Source of the DNA: Panax quinquefolius
Taxonomy: Eukaryota; Streptophyta; Magnoliopsida; Apiales; Araliaceae
Direction of reading: 5' to 3'
Length of the DNA stretch: 64,000 nucleotides
Assembly (NCBI GenBank): GCA_020205615.1
Contig: CM035168.1
Span: forward strand, 6,514,237 to 6,578,236
The position numbers and the translations under genes were made by a program. Shown here piece after piece: positions 1 to 13,127 of this stretch (position 1 is its first letter; each line of letters starts with the position of its first letter). The notes beneath the pieces were generated by a model that saw only the letters and a list, made by a program, of their open reading frames with translations, ran no database searches and was not told the DNA's origin.

Positions 1-152
1 ATATCACATAGTATCCCTATACTCTGACCGACCAATTAAATACCAAATAAACTTAGGTAGGTCATACTAGCGAAAGAATTCCCCGTCTCTCCCCTCTTAG
101 TTCTTATCTCATATTTCAGCCAGGGATCATATCCCTAGGCTTTGATACCAAC
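1..152 (-). mobile_element. Internal region and PBS of a long-LTR retrotransposon
   Basis: Read on the minus strand, the LTR that ends at 153 is followed by a 2-bp spacer and then by a 13-base tRNA-Met-type primer-binding site, TGGTATCAAAGCC (138-150). This shows that the adjacent LTR is a 5' LTR, not a solo LTR, and that the element body runs leftwards out of the window. The remaining 137 bases are 5' untranslated internal sequence with no reading frame. The gag-pol type cannot be determined from what is visible; a Ty3-like long-LTR element is my inference. Confidence 0.75.
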
Positions 153-1308
153 TGTGACTCCCCCAAAATAGGTATACATCACCTATTCTGAGTCGCCAAA
201 TTCATAGTACAGAATACAAATACAATCTTAAATATACAACATGAGCTGTGAGTTTTAATACAAATATTGTCTTCTAGACAGTATTCAAAATCAAAATAAG
301 TCCTCAAAACATTTATTAACACACTATTTCATAGAATAGTGAGGACTACTAATGCTATCATCTGGACCGTCACTCCATTCCCCGACTAGTCCCTGTTATG
401 TTCTCATTTCCTGAAGAGAACAATGAAAGAAAAAGGGTGAGCTCAACTAGCCCCGTAAGAAATATTATGACTAAGATAATGAAGAATAAATTATCCTTAG
501 CCTTTAATAGTGTTAACCTGATACAATATAACCAACATCAAGTTTAACTGCAGCAGAACAAGCAATCCATTAAAAGAGTCAAGTAGAGAATAAAATCTAC
601 TATCTTCTATGATTTAAAAGGTTTTTCATCACTTTTATCGCTGGGATTCAGCTTAATATATAATCCACATCATCCCTGCACTACGGCCAAGGATATTCAT
701 TAGTATCACAACCACAAATTATCCATGCACTACGGGCCAAGGATATTCGTGTATTCATCAGTGGTCATGATCATGCCAACAACTGTCCATCAATGCACTA
801 CACGCCAAATGAGGACTTTTACCACATCATTTGTAACATTACGGCCATGTGTTATACCGATTAATCCCCGATCATAATCATACCAAGTCCATCTATGCAC
901 TACATGCCACAGATAACTTTCAACATAATATAAACATGAGGATGATGACAATGATATAAGAATTCAATAAAACAAGTTCAAGAATTAATTTATTCAGGAA
1001 CCAATAACGTCCAAATTGTCAACATGATACTTCTTTGTGGAGTAAAATTTAAGAATTCTTAAAAGAATATTTCCATGAAAAGATACTGGATGAAGCGCAA
1101 ATATTAAGGATATTCCACTAATTTCATGGAGTATAGAAGTCAAGGCTTTAACCAACTGAGTATAAGAGAATATATAAATCTGCAAATGGATTTTTCATCT
1201 GCCATGCGGTAATCCACTTAGACAGATCATTTCCAGAATTTAATAGGGAATGAATACAAAGGATCATTCACCATGCATGTGATAATCCACATGTATGCAA
1301 AGTTATTC

Positions 1309-1765
1309 CAACAAAATAATAAAGAATGGAATAATAGAAGAAATCACCATGCATGCGCGATAGAATCAGATGCATAAGTTATTCCCATGTAATAATAAAT
1401 AATGGAACCAGTCATACGTAAATGCACGCATACGATGATATTCAACAGAATAATAAATAATGGAATCTTAAATTTCACCATGCGTAAAACGCATGCATGT
1501 GATGTTCCAACGTAATAATAAAGAATGGAATAATGTAAGAATTTCACCATGTATGTGGTACTTTATGTATGACAAAGTTATTCCAACATAATAATAAAGA
1601 ATGGAATAATGTAAGAATTTCACCATGTATGCGGTATTGCGATAGACAAAGTTATTCCAACATAATAATAAAGAATGGAATAACAAAATAATTTCACCAA
1701 GTATAGGTAGTCCACAGATACAAAGTTATTCCAATGAATAATAAAGAATGGAATAACAGAAGCTC
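1309..1765 (-). repeat. Array of TTATTCCA/TGGAATAA stem-loop repeats in LTR A
   Basis: About seven copies of a roughly 34-base palindromic motif (GTTATTCCA, an AT-rich loop with TAATAATAAAGAA, then TGGAATAAC) recur every 60-75 bases. They are separated by short segments containing CATGCATG-like words. The same array is present in copies B and D. The arms can pair, so transcripts would form a series of hairpins. Confidence 0.75.
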
Positions 1766-1934
1766 TCTTCATGAATACGAAAGAAATAATACCCCTTACG
1801 AGTACAACAAATAATATCCCTTACCGTAGAAGAAACTGGATATAGGAGTATGAAGTAGCAGTCTTCTTTCTCTCCATAGTTTCTCTCTCTAGAGTTTCAG
1901 TGAATTCGTAAGAAATAATGAAGGAATGAGCTTC

Positions 1935-1942
1935 TATTTATA
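1935..1942 (-). promoter_or_regulatory. TATA box in LTR copy A
   Basis: The sense strand reads CCTATAAATAGAAGCTCATT here. The same TATA context is seen at 3955-3962 (copy B), 11890-11897 (copy C) and 34916-34923 (copy D), always upstream of a CT/GA-rich leader. Conservation among diverged copies supports this as the LTR core promoter; the start site itself is inferred. Confidence 0.6.
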
Positions 1943-2406
1943 GGAGAATGGGCTGAATAGTAACTAATTCATGAACGGTCCAGATTGATTTACTTTTAAA
2001 CGGACGGTCCATATTGATTTACTATGCAGTATTAATAAAATATTCTAATAAAACAAAATCTTTTAAATAAAATATAATATATTCTATTTATAATCTAATA
2101 AAACGAATAACTTTATAAAAGTATTCTGTTTTATATAAAAAGATTTTACTATATAAAAACACTATCACGAGCACTTATGCATAATAAAATAATATTATAT
2201 ATTCTATTTATAGTCCAATAAAACAAATAACTTTATAAAAGTATTCTGCTTTTATATAAAAAGATTTTACTATGCAAAATATTATGCATAATAGAATATA
2301 ATATATTCTATTTATAGTCTAATAAAATAAATAACTTTATAAAAGTATTCTGTTTTATATAAAAAGCTTTTCTATTTTATTACATTAATAATAATTATAA
2401 AACAAA

Positions 2407-2463
<57 letters not shown>

Positions 2464-3153
2464 TCCGTGACTTCATAAAAAGATACCTCAATATATTTAA
2501 CAACATTTATCATAATTATTATAATTCACAATATTAATCGACCAGGTCGTTCCCATGAAAGAGGGGACTTTCCAATAAGAATTTCTCCCTATTGGCGCGC
2601 AATTAGGTGACCAAATCTCTCCTTGGAAAAACTTTTAGACATCGTTAATATTGCAAATAATAATATTAATAACTTTGTTATCTCAATTATTGATTTAATA
2701 ATATATTAAATATCGACAATAATTGAATCAAATAACGTGAGATACTATGCAACAATTACTGAAACAATAATTGAACAAAACTGAGTGACTTTTCACGTAA
2801 GCATCAATACCGTGTGCTACTATGCAATCACGCGTATTCCTGTACTTTTAACACCGGGTGTTTCAACAGTTAACGGTAAACTTCCGCCGTTATTTTCATA
2901 AAATATTTTTTTCGTTTTCTCAATTCGACAATAATTCCATTATGGGGTCCACCAATGATTGTTCCGTCGTATGAATATTCCCTGTTAAAACGAATATTCC
3001 CCGACCAATCGAATATTATATAACAACTTGTGTACTTTGCAAAATTTATAAATATTACGCACAACCATAACATTATATCAAGTTCACTCCATAATATTCA
3101 AAAAAATATTTCGAGAAATTTAAATCTTTATTCATAAAATTTGGGGTCTCACA

Positions 3154-4892
3154 ATAGTAATCCGTGAATAGTAACTAGTAACAGAAAAATACCAAAGAAA
3201 ACGATATTTCATGACGAGTACAAAAGAAATGATATCCCAAATGAGTATAATAGAATATACAAAACTGCAAATAGATTTTCACCACCATGTAGTAATCCAC
3301 GTGAGCATGATCATTTCCACAATTTAATAAAGAATGAATACAAAGGATCATTCACCATGCATGCAGTAATCCACATGTACAAAAGTTATTCCAATGTAAT
3401 AATAAAGAATGGAATAACGTAAGAATTAACCATGCATGTAATAGACCGCATGCATGTGTTATTCCCAATGTAATAATAAAGAATGGAATCAGTCATGCCA
3501 AATCCGCATGCATGTGATATTCCAATGTAATAGTAAAGAATGGAACTGTGTCATGCGTAATCCGCATGCATGTGATATTCCAATGTAATAATAAAGAATG
3601 GAATAACAACAGAATTCACCAGCATGCGATAGATAAGCATGCATGACGGAGTTATTCAAATGTAATAATAAAGAATGGAATAACAAAAAAATTTCACCAT
3701 GTATGTGGTACTTCGCATAGAAAGGTTATTCCTACATAATAATAAAGAATGGAATAACAACCCTTACGAGTATTGAAAGAAAATAACTCTCTTCATGAAT
3801 ACAAAAGAATAATACCCCTTACCTTAGAAGAAAATTGGATACTGGAATAGTGAGGTAGCAGACTTCTCTTCTTCTTTCTCTCTATAATTTCTCTCTATAA
3901 TAAATGCTCTATAGCTTCACTGAATTGGTGAGAAATGATGGAAGAATGAGCTTCTATTTATAGAAAAATATAGTTTCGATAATTGCACGTTTTGAGGCTC
4001 GAAATATTACAGTATAATACCTTCCTCTTTCCTTTTATTTTAATTTAGTCCTCGCAAGTATTATCAAACTTGCACCACCTCCCCTAATAGTAAATCATGT
4101 GAATCAATAGTTCTAGATATGTGAAAATACTGAATTACGAAGATAGTACCTCCATCTATACCTCCATTTTTAACTTAGTCATGCAAGTATTATCAATCTT
4201 GCACCAACTTCCCTAATAGTAAATGAATGTGAATCAATAGTACACACATGTGAACAAATAGTTATAATCATGTGAATCAATAGCAATTAATTGCTCATTT
4301 ATCGAGTTAATTACCCGATTGGACAATATAACCTCCAGACATCAATTATTATCGAAATAAATGTCAATTTCTACTAACACTAATAATTCCCACACAATGG
4401 AACTATCAATTTCATCTTTAATCAACACAAACTTATTCATCATTAATATTATAACTCACAATATTTAACAACCAAAATCGCTCCCGTGAAAGAGGGACTT
4501 TCCGATAAGGATTTCTCCTTATCAAGCGCATGATTAGGTGACCAAACCTCTCCTTGACAGAACTTCTAGACATTGTCAATATTGCAAATAACAATATGAA
4601 TAACTTTGTCGTCTCAATTATTGATTTAATAATATAAAATATTGTGACAATAATTGAATAAAATCGAGTAACTTCTCACATAAGCATCAATAATCAAAGA
4701 TACTGTACAATACCGTGTGCTACTATGCAACCACACGTATTACTATACTTTTATCACCGATTATTTTATGACAACTTGCTTACTTTGAAATTTTTTTAAA
4801 TATCACCCTTAACTTTAACCTTTTATCAATTTAACCATTTACCAAAATAGAAAAATTGAATACTTTTATTTCATAAAATTTGGGGTCTTACA
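3154..4892 (-). mobile_element. Truncated LTR of the same long-LTR family, copy B
   Basis: This segment carries the 5' part of the LTR in sense orientation, starting TGTAAGACCCCAAATTTTAT at 4892. It shares with copy A the stem-loop array (about 3340-3760), the TATA block (3955-3962) and the conserved block around 4480-4560. Its 3' part is missing because copy A, with its whole element, sits at 3153/3154, so the remainder should lie left of the window. It is non-coding and older than copy A by nesting order. Confidence 0.75.
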
Positions 4893-5287
4893 ATTTTTAT
4901 ATTGATTGCGAGGTTTTGATAAGTTATAATTAATCTGTGAATTTTTCATAACTTAAGCTTGCCCATATTAATTATATGAATCATTATTTTTAAAGGGAAG
5001 GGAAGATAATTTGGTAATTGATTTAGGAAATAAGAAATTATTTATTATGTTAATATTTGGTGGATTATAATTCTTAGGTATCTTTTCTCATTAATAGTTT
5101 TCGTTATTAATTTAATAGTTTGCATAATTTAGTTAATAAATCTTCTCCACCATTTTTGTTTCTAATTTGCCTAAAATATTAATTAAGGATATATTAAAGA
5201 ATTGATCTAGTCTCTGTGGGTTCGACCTGTATTTGTCAGTTCTTCAATTAGACACTGTGCACTTCCAGTACATATTTTAACACATCA
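4893..5287 (+). mobile_element. 3' end of a Tat/Athila-type Ty3 LTR
   Basis: About 390 bases are closely repeated at 31480-31867, including the terminal block with TGTGGGTTCGACC and the end TTTTAACACATCA. That 'bright' GC-richer tail with a GTTCGACC motif shortly before the CA end is typical of LTRs of the Ty3 Tat/Athila lineages. The left part is cut off by copy B. The right end abuts the MULE coding sequence, whose N-terminal part is missing, so this insertion probably truncated the transposase gene. Lineage assignment is from motif recall, not a search. Confidence 0.6.
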
Positions 5288-7494
5288 CACTACAAAACAA
5301 ATGTATCAAAACTCAAAGGCTTGCAAACTTTTATGGAAACAGGATTAGAAAGAAACCAGATTAATTGGAAGTTAATTGATATTCAAGATGAAATAGCCAA
5401 AAAATTAAAGGTAAATGTGTCTTTGACAAAGTGTCACAGGGTAAGGGAAATATTGGTTTTAAGAAATGTTGATGAATTATTAAAGAAACATTATGAGAAA
5501 GTGTGGGATTATGGGGCTCATTTAATAAAGAGCAATAAAAGAAAAACGGTGGATATTAAGGTTAGAAGAAACAATCCAGAAATAAGCCTCACTTTCAGAG
5601 GTTTTATGTATGCTTTGAAGAACTAAAGAGGGGATGGATTGAAGGGTGTAGGCCTATCATAGGCTTAGATGGTTGTTTTTTGAAAACTTTGGTTGGGGGG
5701 CAATTGTTGTCTGTTGTTGGGAGATATGGTAATAATCAAATCTACCTAATAGCTTGGGCCATAGTAGAGAGTGAAAACATAGATAGTTGGGGATGGTTTC
5801 TGGAGCTGTTATTGGGAGACTTGGAAGGTAATGATGGAGTTGGTTGGACCATTATAAGTGACCTACAAAAGGTAATTAATTGTCTTATTCTTATTTTGTT
5901 GTACATGAATTTTATATCTTATATTATTATCAAACATGTGTAACTGACTGCTTTATTTTCTTGTTTGTGGTTGTAGGATTTGGTTCCAGCAGTTAAGGAG
6001 ATACTTCCTTATGCTGAGCATAGGAATTGTGCCAGGAATATTTATGCAAACTGGAGGAAGAGATTCCTTACTCAAGCCTTGCAGTTTGTATTCTGGGAAG
6101 CATCTATGGCCACCCATATTGTGCCATTCAAAGAAGCTATGAATGAGATCAAAAGGTTATCATGGGAAGCCCATGACAAGTTGCTTGAGCAAGACCCCTC
6201 TTTGTGGAGCAAAGCACATTTCCAAACACACTCCAAGGCAGAAAATGTAGAGAACAACATGAGTGAGACCTTCAATGCATGGATTATAAAATATAGATGG
6301 ATGGCTTCATTAGACATGCTAGAGGAAATAAGGAGTAAAGTGATGGTTAAACTCAATAAAAAAAGGGATGGAATGCTTAAGTGTGAAGTAGTTATATGTC
6401 CTAGGATTAGGAAAAAACTTGATGTTCAAATTGAGAATGCAGCTGCATGTGAACCATTATGGGCCAAGGATAGAAAGTTTCAGGTAACTTGCTATTCCCC
6501 AAATTGATTTTAGCTTGTCATAATGTGATTAATTTATGTCTCATACTACATATTGAAACATTGCAGGTAAAGTGTCATGGGGATAATTTTGTAGTTGATC
6601 TTACAGATCAAACTTGCACATGTAGGGTGTTTCAGCTAACTAGGATGCTCTGTTGTCATGCTATTAGTGCTATCGATTTTATGAGGGAGAGCCAATTGAA
6701 AATTATATGAGTCATTGGTTTAAGAGGGAAACATATATGAAGTGTTATAATCATCTATATATTAGGCCAGATAACAAAATCTAGGAGGAGACACCATATG
6801 AAAAGATGTTGCCACCACCAATCACAAGGAAGCTTAGAGGAAGGCCTCAAAGACTAAGGAGGAGAGAACAATGGGAAAGTGAAAGGAACCCAGGAAGAAT
6901 TACAAGAAGGGGAAGAATAATGCATTATAGCAAATGCAGACAAGTATGTCACAATAAAAGTAATTATCCCAACTCCAATTCACTACCAAATGAAGCTTCA
7001 AATGAGCTTCAACAAACTAAAGGAATTGAAGGCACTGGATCACAAAGGGTAAGCATTAAAGTTTAAAAAAGGTGACTCATAATGAATTACAAGATGAGTG
7101 TATGATTATTGTATTTATTTGTCAGGTAAACAAGGATAAAGGAAAGGCAAATACTAATAAAGGTGATAAAGGGAAGGGAAAAAGAAGGCCAAAGAGAGTG
7201 AAAGTGGGATACAAAGAGTGAAGTTGCCAATGAGAAGAAAGAAAGGGCAACCTCCTGTTGGATTTGGGACTTTTGTGCTTCCTAATGGGAATACAATGTT
7301 TTAGTCAGGCAACCAAGGCTACTTTCTTGTAAGTATTGAATAATAATATCATTTGTTTTATATAATGTTCATTTATTTTATAATTCATATTGTCTTTTTT
7401 CAGATGGATAATTCTCAAGATCCACCAACTACCACACTTCAAACAACCAACACACCTCCAACAATAAGTGTACCACCTGCATAAATACTTTCAT
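5288..7494 (+). pseudogene. MULE transposase pseudogene, N-truncated, interrupted
   Basis: This is a Mutator-like (MuDR-class) cut-and-paste transposase. The reading runs from 5321 (CHRVREI block) to about 5580, then shifts frame by a 1-base loss near 5583 and continues through the DDE-domain entry block (GCRPIIGLDGCFLK, about 5641-5682). Introns with GT..AG ends fall at 5872-5976 and 6484-6566. The next exon holds the SWIM zinc finger (CTC...CCHA, about 6618-6662). A second frameshift near 6690 and an in-frame TAG near 6783 follow, then a basic RGRP segment and a decayed CCHC knuckle (about 6930-6980). The first part of the protein is missing left of 5288. The last exon is split at 7494 and resumes at 15877. 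The gene is dead. Confidence 0.85.
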
Positions 7495-8084
7495 TGTAAT
7501 AACCCATATTTTTCAATAAGAAATTTTTATGATTTAATTTTTTATATATATATATAAGGTGGGAATATCTACAAGTAAAAAGTGTATGTATCTATATGAT
7601 AAATAAATTTATTTATTAGATGTAAATAATTTCTTATTAGACTTTATTGATCATTAAAGATTATATTCTTATAATAAATTAATTACGCAATAAAATATTT
7701 ATTATTTATTTTCCATGCATATATGATTATGGTATACATGATATGATTATTAAGATTCTTATGATATGTATTTTATTATATTGGTTAAGTTAATTATTTT
7801 AGCTTAATTAATGATAGTATGTATGAGGGTTATCTCAGATATGAATTCAAAACCCTAAGTCTGGATTTTGAATAAAGAATGAGAATAACAATATAATATT
7901 ATTTATATTTAAGTGATATAGATATGCCTGATATGTGTGTAATGTTAATTTATAGATCAGTTATAGTAGAATAAATCTGAATCCTAAAGATTACCGATAA
8001 AACTATAGATGCAGTCGATTATGACTGTAAGATTTGTTAAGATGTGGGTTATGTAATTAATGACCGTTATTATGTTTAATGTAA

Positions 8085-8370
8085 ATTAGGTAAACCCTAA
8101 TTAATATCTAGAAACCCTAATTACTAAATTAGAACCCTAATTGCTAGTTATAGACCCTAAGTATTAATTTAGCAAGGTTAATAGTAATTAATATATTATA
8201 AAGGCTAATTTACAAACCCTAGGTGATTAGAAAACCTAGTGTAATTAGGGAACCCTAATCAACATTATTAGAAACTAAGATTTCCATTTTTGCCCTTATT
8301 ACACAATTTTAGATTTAGAGCTTAGGAAACCTTAGGGTTAAACCCTAAGGGTCAAACCCTAAGAGTTAGA
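8085..8370 (+). repeat. Cluster of telomere-like AAACCCTAA words
   Basis: Around ten copies of ACCCTAA or AACCCTAA are scattered over about 290 bases, mostly one every 20-40 bases, some back to back around the sense and antisense forms (GGGTTAAACCCTAA at 8336-8349). They are not a tandem telomere array. Such teloboxes are bound by Myb-type TRB proteins in plants, but function here is not shown. Confidence 0.55.
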
Positions 8371-9251
8371 ATGATTTGACAATTTTACCACATAAAGTAA
8401 AAGCCAAATGACCAAACTACCCTTTTGATTACTTTAATAAGGTGGAGTGTAGATCTAGCCCTAGTAAGGAGATGGTGACCAACTCTAGCTAGTCACATGG
8501 TCTAGTAAGCAACTTTAATCATCCAACTTGCTAGATTAAATACCTTACATCATAGATTAAAAGCATACAAGCAATCAAAGTAAGCTACTTTACTTCTCAA
8601 CCTATCCAAGCCTTCTCTCTCTCTCATCCAAAAATTTTGAGTGGTAGTGAGTTAGAAACAAAGTTCAGAACACTTCATAGCTTGCCAAGGATCAGAATCA
8701 AGAGTCAGATTCAAGGATCAAAGCTAAAAATGTATAAAAACCCTAAATATAGAAATTTATGTGATTCATGTTATTTGTTGTTGTTTATTGTTTAGAGTTA
8801 TGTTAGAAGGTGCTATTGAGTGATCTGGGTTGTTATAACTCAGATCCATAACACTTAGATGCTCAAAATTAATGATTTTAGAAATCTGGAAAAAGTTTAA
8901 AATAGGGTCTGACAGCGAATGTCAAAGCCCATAGATTCTTATGTGTTAGTTGTTTGTTGTATTTAATGTTATAGATCTATTCTATGTTGTGAGAGCTTTG
9001 ATCTGGAACTTGAATCAAGCCCAGATCATGTCTAGATTTCATGTTATAAGCAGTCAAACTTAGTTGACCGAGCATGACCAAGAGTTTCTAGGTAACCCAG
9101 AAAGCTCTTTAGCAGTGTCTGACAATGTTTTTCAAGGCAAGAATCTGACAGATTTTTAGTAGTTTGATGATGTTGTTGTAACAAAATTGTAGTCTGTTAT
9201 ATGGACTATAGATACATGCCTTTAGATTCCTTAAATCACAAATAGATTGAA

Positions 9252-12200
9252 TGTGATGCCCCCAAAATAGGTCCAATCCAACCAACCTATTCTGAGTCGC
9301 CAAATACATGGTACAGAAAACAACTGCAACTTTATTACTACAACAACACATATGCTGTGAGTTTTGATACAAATATATACCAACTGTGACTCATGTCCCA
9401 ACCATGGACAGCACCTCACAGTGATACCTTACATAAAGGTACAGTCAATAACTGTTTTATAAATTAAAATATTTGGAAAGTGCTCAAGGAAACCTTCGTA
9501 CATAGGAGGCCATAAATCTAAGTTATGATAGATATCATATGTCCAGAGAATTATCCTTGGTTGATCCAATAGACCCCAAAGAAAAACTAGAAGATTACTA
9601 TCATGTTCCTTCAAATGGCGAGTCTTCTCTTGACATATAACTATCTCCACCGTCTGCGATTGAACATTATGTTTCAACCAACTCCAAGATCATATAGGTA
9701 GTGCTCGTAGATATACTCAGCAAATGGATATGCACAATCCTATCTTATGGTAACACGAGGTTGTATGTCATTAGACATCTTGTATGATAGTGGCAAAATA
9801 CCCTTCCAAAATTGGGTTCACCTCACCCTATTCGGTTCACCAAAATTAAATATCAAATGACGTATACAATATGACACACTTATCTAAAGTTCTCAATAAA
9901 ATTATTTCTATACTATTTAGGGAAAACCTCAACAACTATAGACCACCGTTCTATTCCCCTGTTATCCCCGCTCGACCCAGCTACACTCTTATTACTTAAA
10001 AGGAATTGTGAAGCAAAAGGGTGAGCACAATTAGCTCAGTAAAGAATATCATGACTAAAGATAATTAAATTATAAATAGCCTTCATCAACAATAAATCAG
10101 AGATTTAGAACATATGGTAGATGATAAAACTTTTCAACCATAGTTGCAGCAGAATGAGTAATCCATTAGAAGAGTCAAATAGACCATAAAGTCTATTATC
10201 TTCTCCATGTTAAAAGTCCACCAACAATGCTTTAATTCCTGTAACATTAATTAACATTTCCTGTCCACAATCATGTGAATAACTCATAACCATAATTGTG
10301 GTTCTAAATTCCTCTTCTCATCTAGGACGAAGATAATTTACATCACCTGTCTTTACCTGAAACATCAAAGATCATGGTTAAACCAAATCACAGTTCCTGT
10401 TCATAATCATACTAATAAATTCATCTTTGCACTACGGGCCAAAGATATTCATCAACAGTTCATCTTTGCACTACATGCCAAAGATATTCAGCAACAAGTC
10501 ATCTTTGCACTACGGGCCAAAGATATTCATCAATAATTCATCTTTGCACTACAGGCCAAAGATATTCAGCAACAGGTCATCTTTGCATTACGGGCAAAAG
10601 ATATTCACCAATAATTTATTTTTGCACTACAGGCCAAAGATATTCATATCTCAAAGAAACATACAATCATTTCAGAATTTATATAAACCATAATTATAAT
10701 CATGTTGATCAATTCACCTTTGCACTTAAGCTAAAAATATTCAATTGTAAATTCAATGGTCACATGATCATACCAAATAACAATTCATCTTTGTACTCAT
10801 CGCCAAAGAGAACCCATAGTCATGATCATACCAATAATCTACCCATCTTTACACTTAAGTCAAAGAGAAATTTCATCACCAAGATTATAAAATGTTATAT
10901 ATGATAATAAAAACAATATGATCAACAACCGCATTTAATTTCAAAAGTAAGATTCATAAATCAATGATTTCATAACACCTTAATCCAAATGTTATAAATC
11001 ACTTAATAATTTCATAATCTAATATCATTAATATTACCACAATATCTTAATCATTTCTTAAACTTATAAACAATTTATTTTAATTGTTTACACTTTACTA
11101 ATTAATGCATTTAATCATCCTAAAATGCCAAACTCATAAGATTTCATCACCAATAACCAACAACCTCATAAAAAATCTGCATATACCATATATAGGATTC
11201 CCAAGCCATAAAATCCTATTTTTCAAATTTATTACTTCACATAACATATTTAATTCATTTACTCATAACTAGTCCATTTTCATGAAAAATACCAAATCAG
11301 TTCCAAAAATATTTCTTTTGTGGGATTTAGCAGAATTTAGTCTCATATTGAACATATATTTTTCTCGGAATTTTTAAAATTCATTTACTATTTTTCACAT
11401 GGCCAAAACTGCCGAATATTTAGACATTTATCATAAATTGTACTTTTGTCCAAAAATTCTGAAATTTACAGAATATACTGATATTATATAGATGTACTCC
11501 CAATAAAAATTTCACCAATTTTAGAGTTAACCACAAGGAGTTATAAGTGTTTATTTTTAAAATAGTCTTTTCTCATAAAATTCATAACTCTTAATCTATA
11601 CATCCAAAAATTGCCATTTTTGGACACAATCTATAAAACTCATCAAATTATCATTTCAAAATTTTTCAGAATTTTTGAAGGTCCAAAAAATTACGAAACT
11701 AAAAAATATAATAACCCTTACAATCCCTTACCTTGAAAGAGCAGTATTTCTGACCGGAATGTAAAGTCGAAGAAACCTTGCACTGAAAAGCAACTCTCAA
11801 AGTATCTAAATACTCACAAAATACACTCGATAATATAGAGAGAGAAAGTTTATGTTTCTGGTGTGATTTTCAATTCTAACTTAGCACTCTATTTATAGGA
11901 AAATATTAGAACGCCAAAGCAGACTTGGCCTGTAATCTGATGGCTTTACCTGCTACTATTCCCACCCACCACATTTGAAATAGAATTTCAGTACATTTCT
12001 TCACCAACCATAGGTGGGGCCCACGCATTCTAGAATTTTCCACCAAAATGATAAATTCTGAAACTTCAACAATTTCTGAATCAGTCACCTCTTAAAATTC
12101 ATAACAAATTATACGTTCATTTTTAACGGTTCAAAATTTGTGGACATATACTCAACTTATATATGTATAACATATCCAAAAATAACAACGATCCAACGGT

Positions 12201-13127
12201 CGGATTAAAAATTATAACTCACGCAATATATCTCAAGAACACTGGTTTAATTTTTAATACATCCAATCCGACAAAATACTGATTAAACACCTCAACTTTA
12301 ATTCCTTCATTTATAACCACATAAAATAAATAAATCCATCATTTACATTCACATCAAATAAATATTTCCTTATCATATAAATCAATAATTAATTATTCAC
12401 AAATAATATTACGTAATCATAATTATGACAACCGCATAGCTTCTGTGAAAGAGGGGCTTTTCGACAAGGATTTCTCCTTCTTTAGCGCAATTAGGTGACC
12501 AAACATCTCCTCGATGTAACTTTCTAGACATTGCCAATAATGCTATCTAATAATATTATTCAAATAATATGAATTATTGATCCGATAATGGAAATATCAG
12601 TGCAATGACAATTATTGAATCAACAATAATATAAACTATCAACGCAAAGAATTATTGAATCAATAAAATAAAATATCAAGCAAGAATTCATCAGAATAAT
12701 TATTGAGTAGTGCCTTCTTACGTAAGAATCAATAATTCAAAAATACTGTGCAATACCATGTGCTACTGTGCAACCACGCGTATTACTGTATTTTAACCAC
12801 CAGGTATTCCAACAAAAAGTTAATTCAGAACAATTACGTAGAATTATTTATAAAAACTCAAACTTGTCGCTTTCTTCATCCGATAGTTATTCATTATGGG
12901 CCCAAGAATCGGTCACGTCGTCGTATGAATATTCTCCGACAACAAGAATATTCCACGACCAAACGAATATTTCCCGACAACAATGAGTATTTTATAACCA
13001 CTTGCGTATTTTGTAAACTTTACATATATCACCCTTAACTTTAACTTTTTATCAATTTAACCATTTACTGAATAATAATTATAAGAAAAATTGAATACTT
13101 TTATTTCATAAAATTCGGGGTCTTACA
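9252..13127 (-). mobile_element. Solo LTR (3.9 kb) of the long-LTR family, copy C
   Basis: In sense orientation it starts TGTAAGACCCCGAATTTTAT at 13127 and ends with the TTTTGGGGGCATCACA type border at 9252. It shares the CGACTCAGAATAGGTTGG end block with copy A and the GGTGACCAAA block (about 12493) with copies A, B, D and E. There is no primer site or second LTR, and the 5-bp TSD is perfect, so it is a solo LTR formed by LTR-LTR recombination (a known process). It carries the 39-bp stem-loop array (10422-10655) and a TATA box at 11890-11897. No protein is encoded. Confidence 0.85.
10422..10655 (-). repeat. Tandem array of six 39-bp stem-loop units
   Basis: Six head-to-tail units start at 10422, 10461, 10500, 10539, 10578 and 10617. 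Each contains ATCTTTG, a CACTACGGGC-type loop, then CAAAGAT, giving a perfect 7-bp stem. Alternate units differ in the loop (CGGG, CATG, CAGG) and in the spacer (CATCAA versus CAGCAA), suggesting growth by duplication of a 78-bp dimer. Diverged single units occur in copies A and D and in the outer LTR. Confidence 0.85.

Larger units (their letters stand above)
153..3153 (-). mobile_element. 5' LTR (3.0 kb) of a long-LTR retrotransposon, copy A
   Basis: In sense orientation the LTR starts TGTGAGACCCCAAATTTTAT at 3153 and ends with TGGGGGAGTCACA at 153, so it has TG...CA ends with an inverted TGTGA/TCACA border. The same family occurs at 3154-4892, 9252-13127, 21.8-23.7 kb, 32906-39508 and 33619-37683. 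A TATA box (TATAAATA, 1935-1942 on the minus strand) lies in a conserved block shared by copies. It holds a (TA)n tract (2409-2460), an array of TTATTCCA...TGGAATAA stem-loops (about 1310-1760) and diverged stem-loops of the 39-bp type (about 675-910). No protein is encoded. The right-hand TSD should be ATAGT (3154-3158); the left partner is outside the window. Confidence 0.8.

Noticed and set aside
1344..1686. Overlapping open frames in the stem-loop arrays (also 3489-3686 and 35393-35695)
   Set aside because: They follow the tandem repeats, have no domain and use repetitive Leu/Tyr codons. The DNA is non-coding LTR.
9372..9391. ATACCAACTGTGACTC inside copy C, resembling an LTR/primer-site junction
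   Set aside because: It looks like the junction at 139-163, but the flanks continue as normal LTR and the outer TSD is perfect, so I do not call a second LTR border.
10427..10693. 88-codon frame with a repeated LHYGPKIF peptide
   Set aside because: It is the translation of the 39-bp repeat (39 is divisible by 3, so the frame stays open). No start context or homology.
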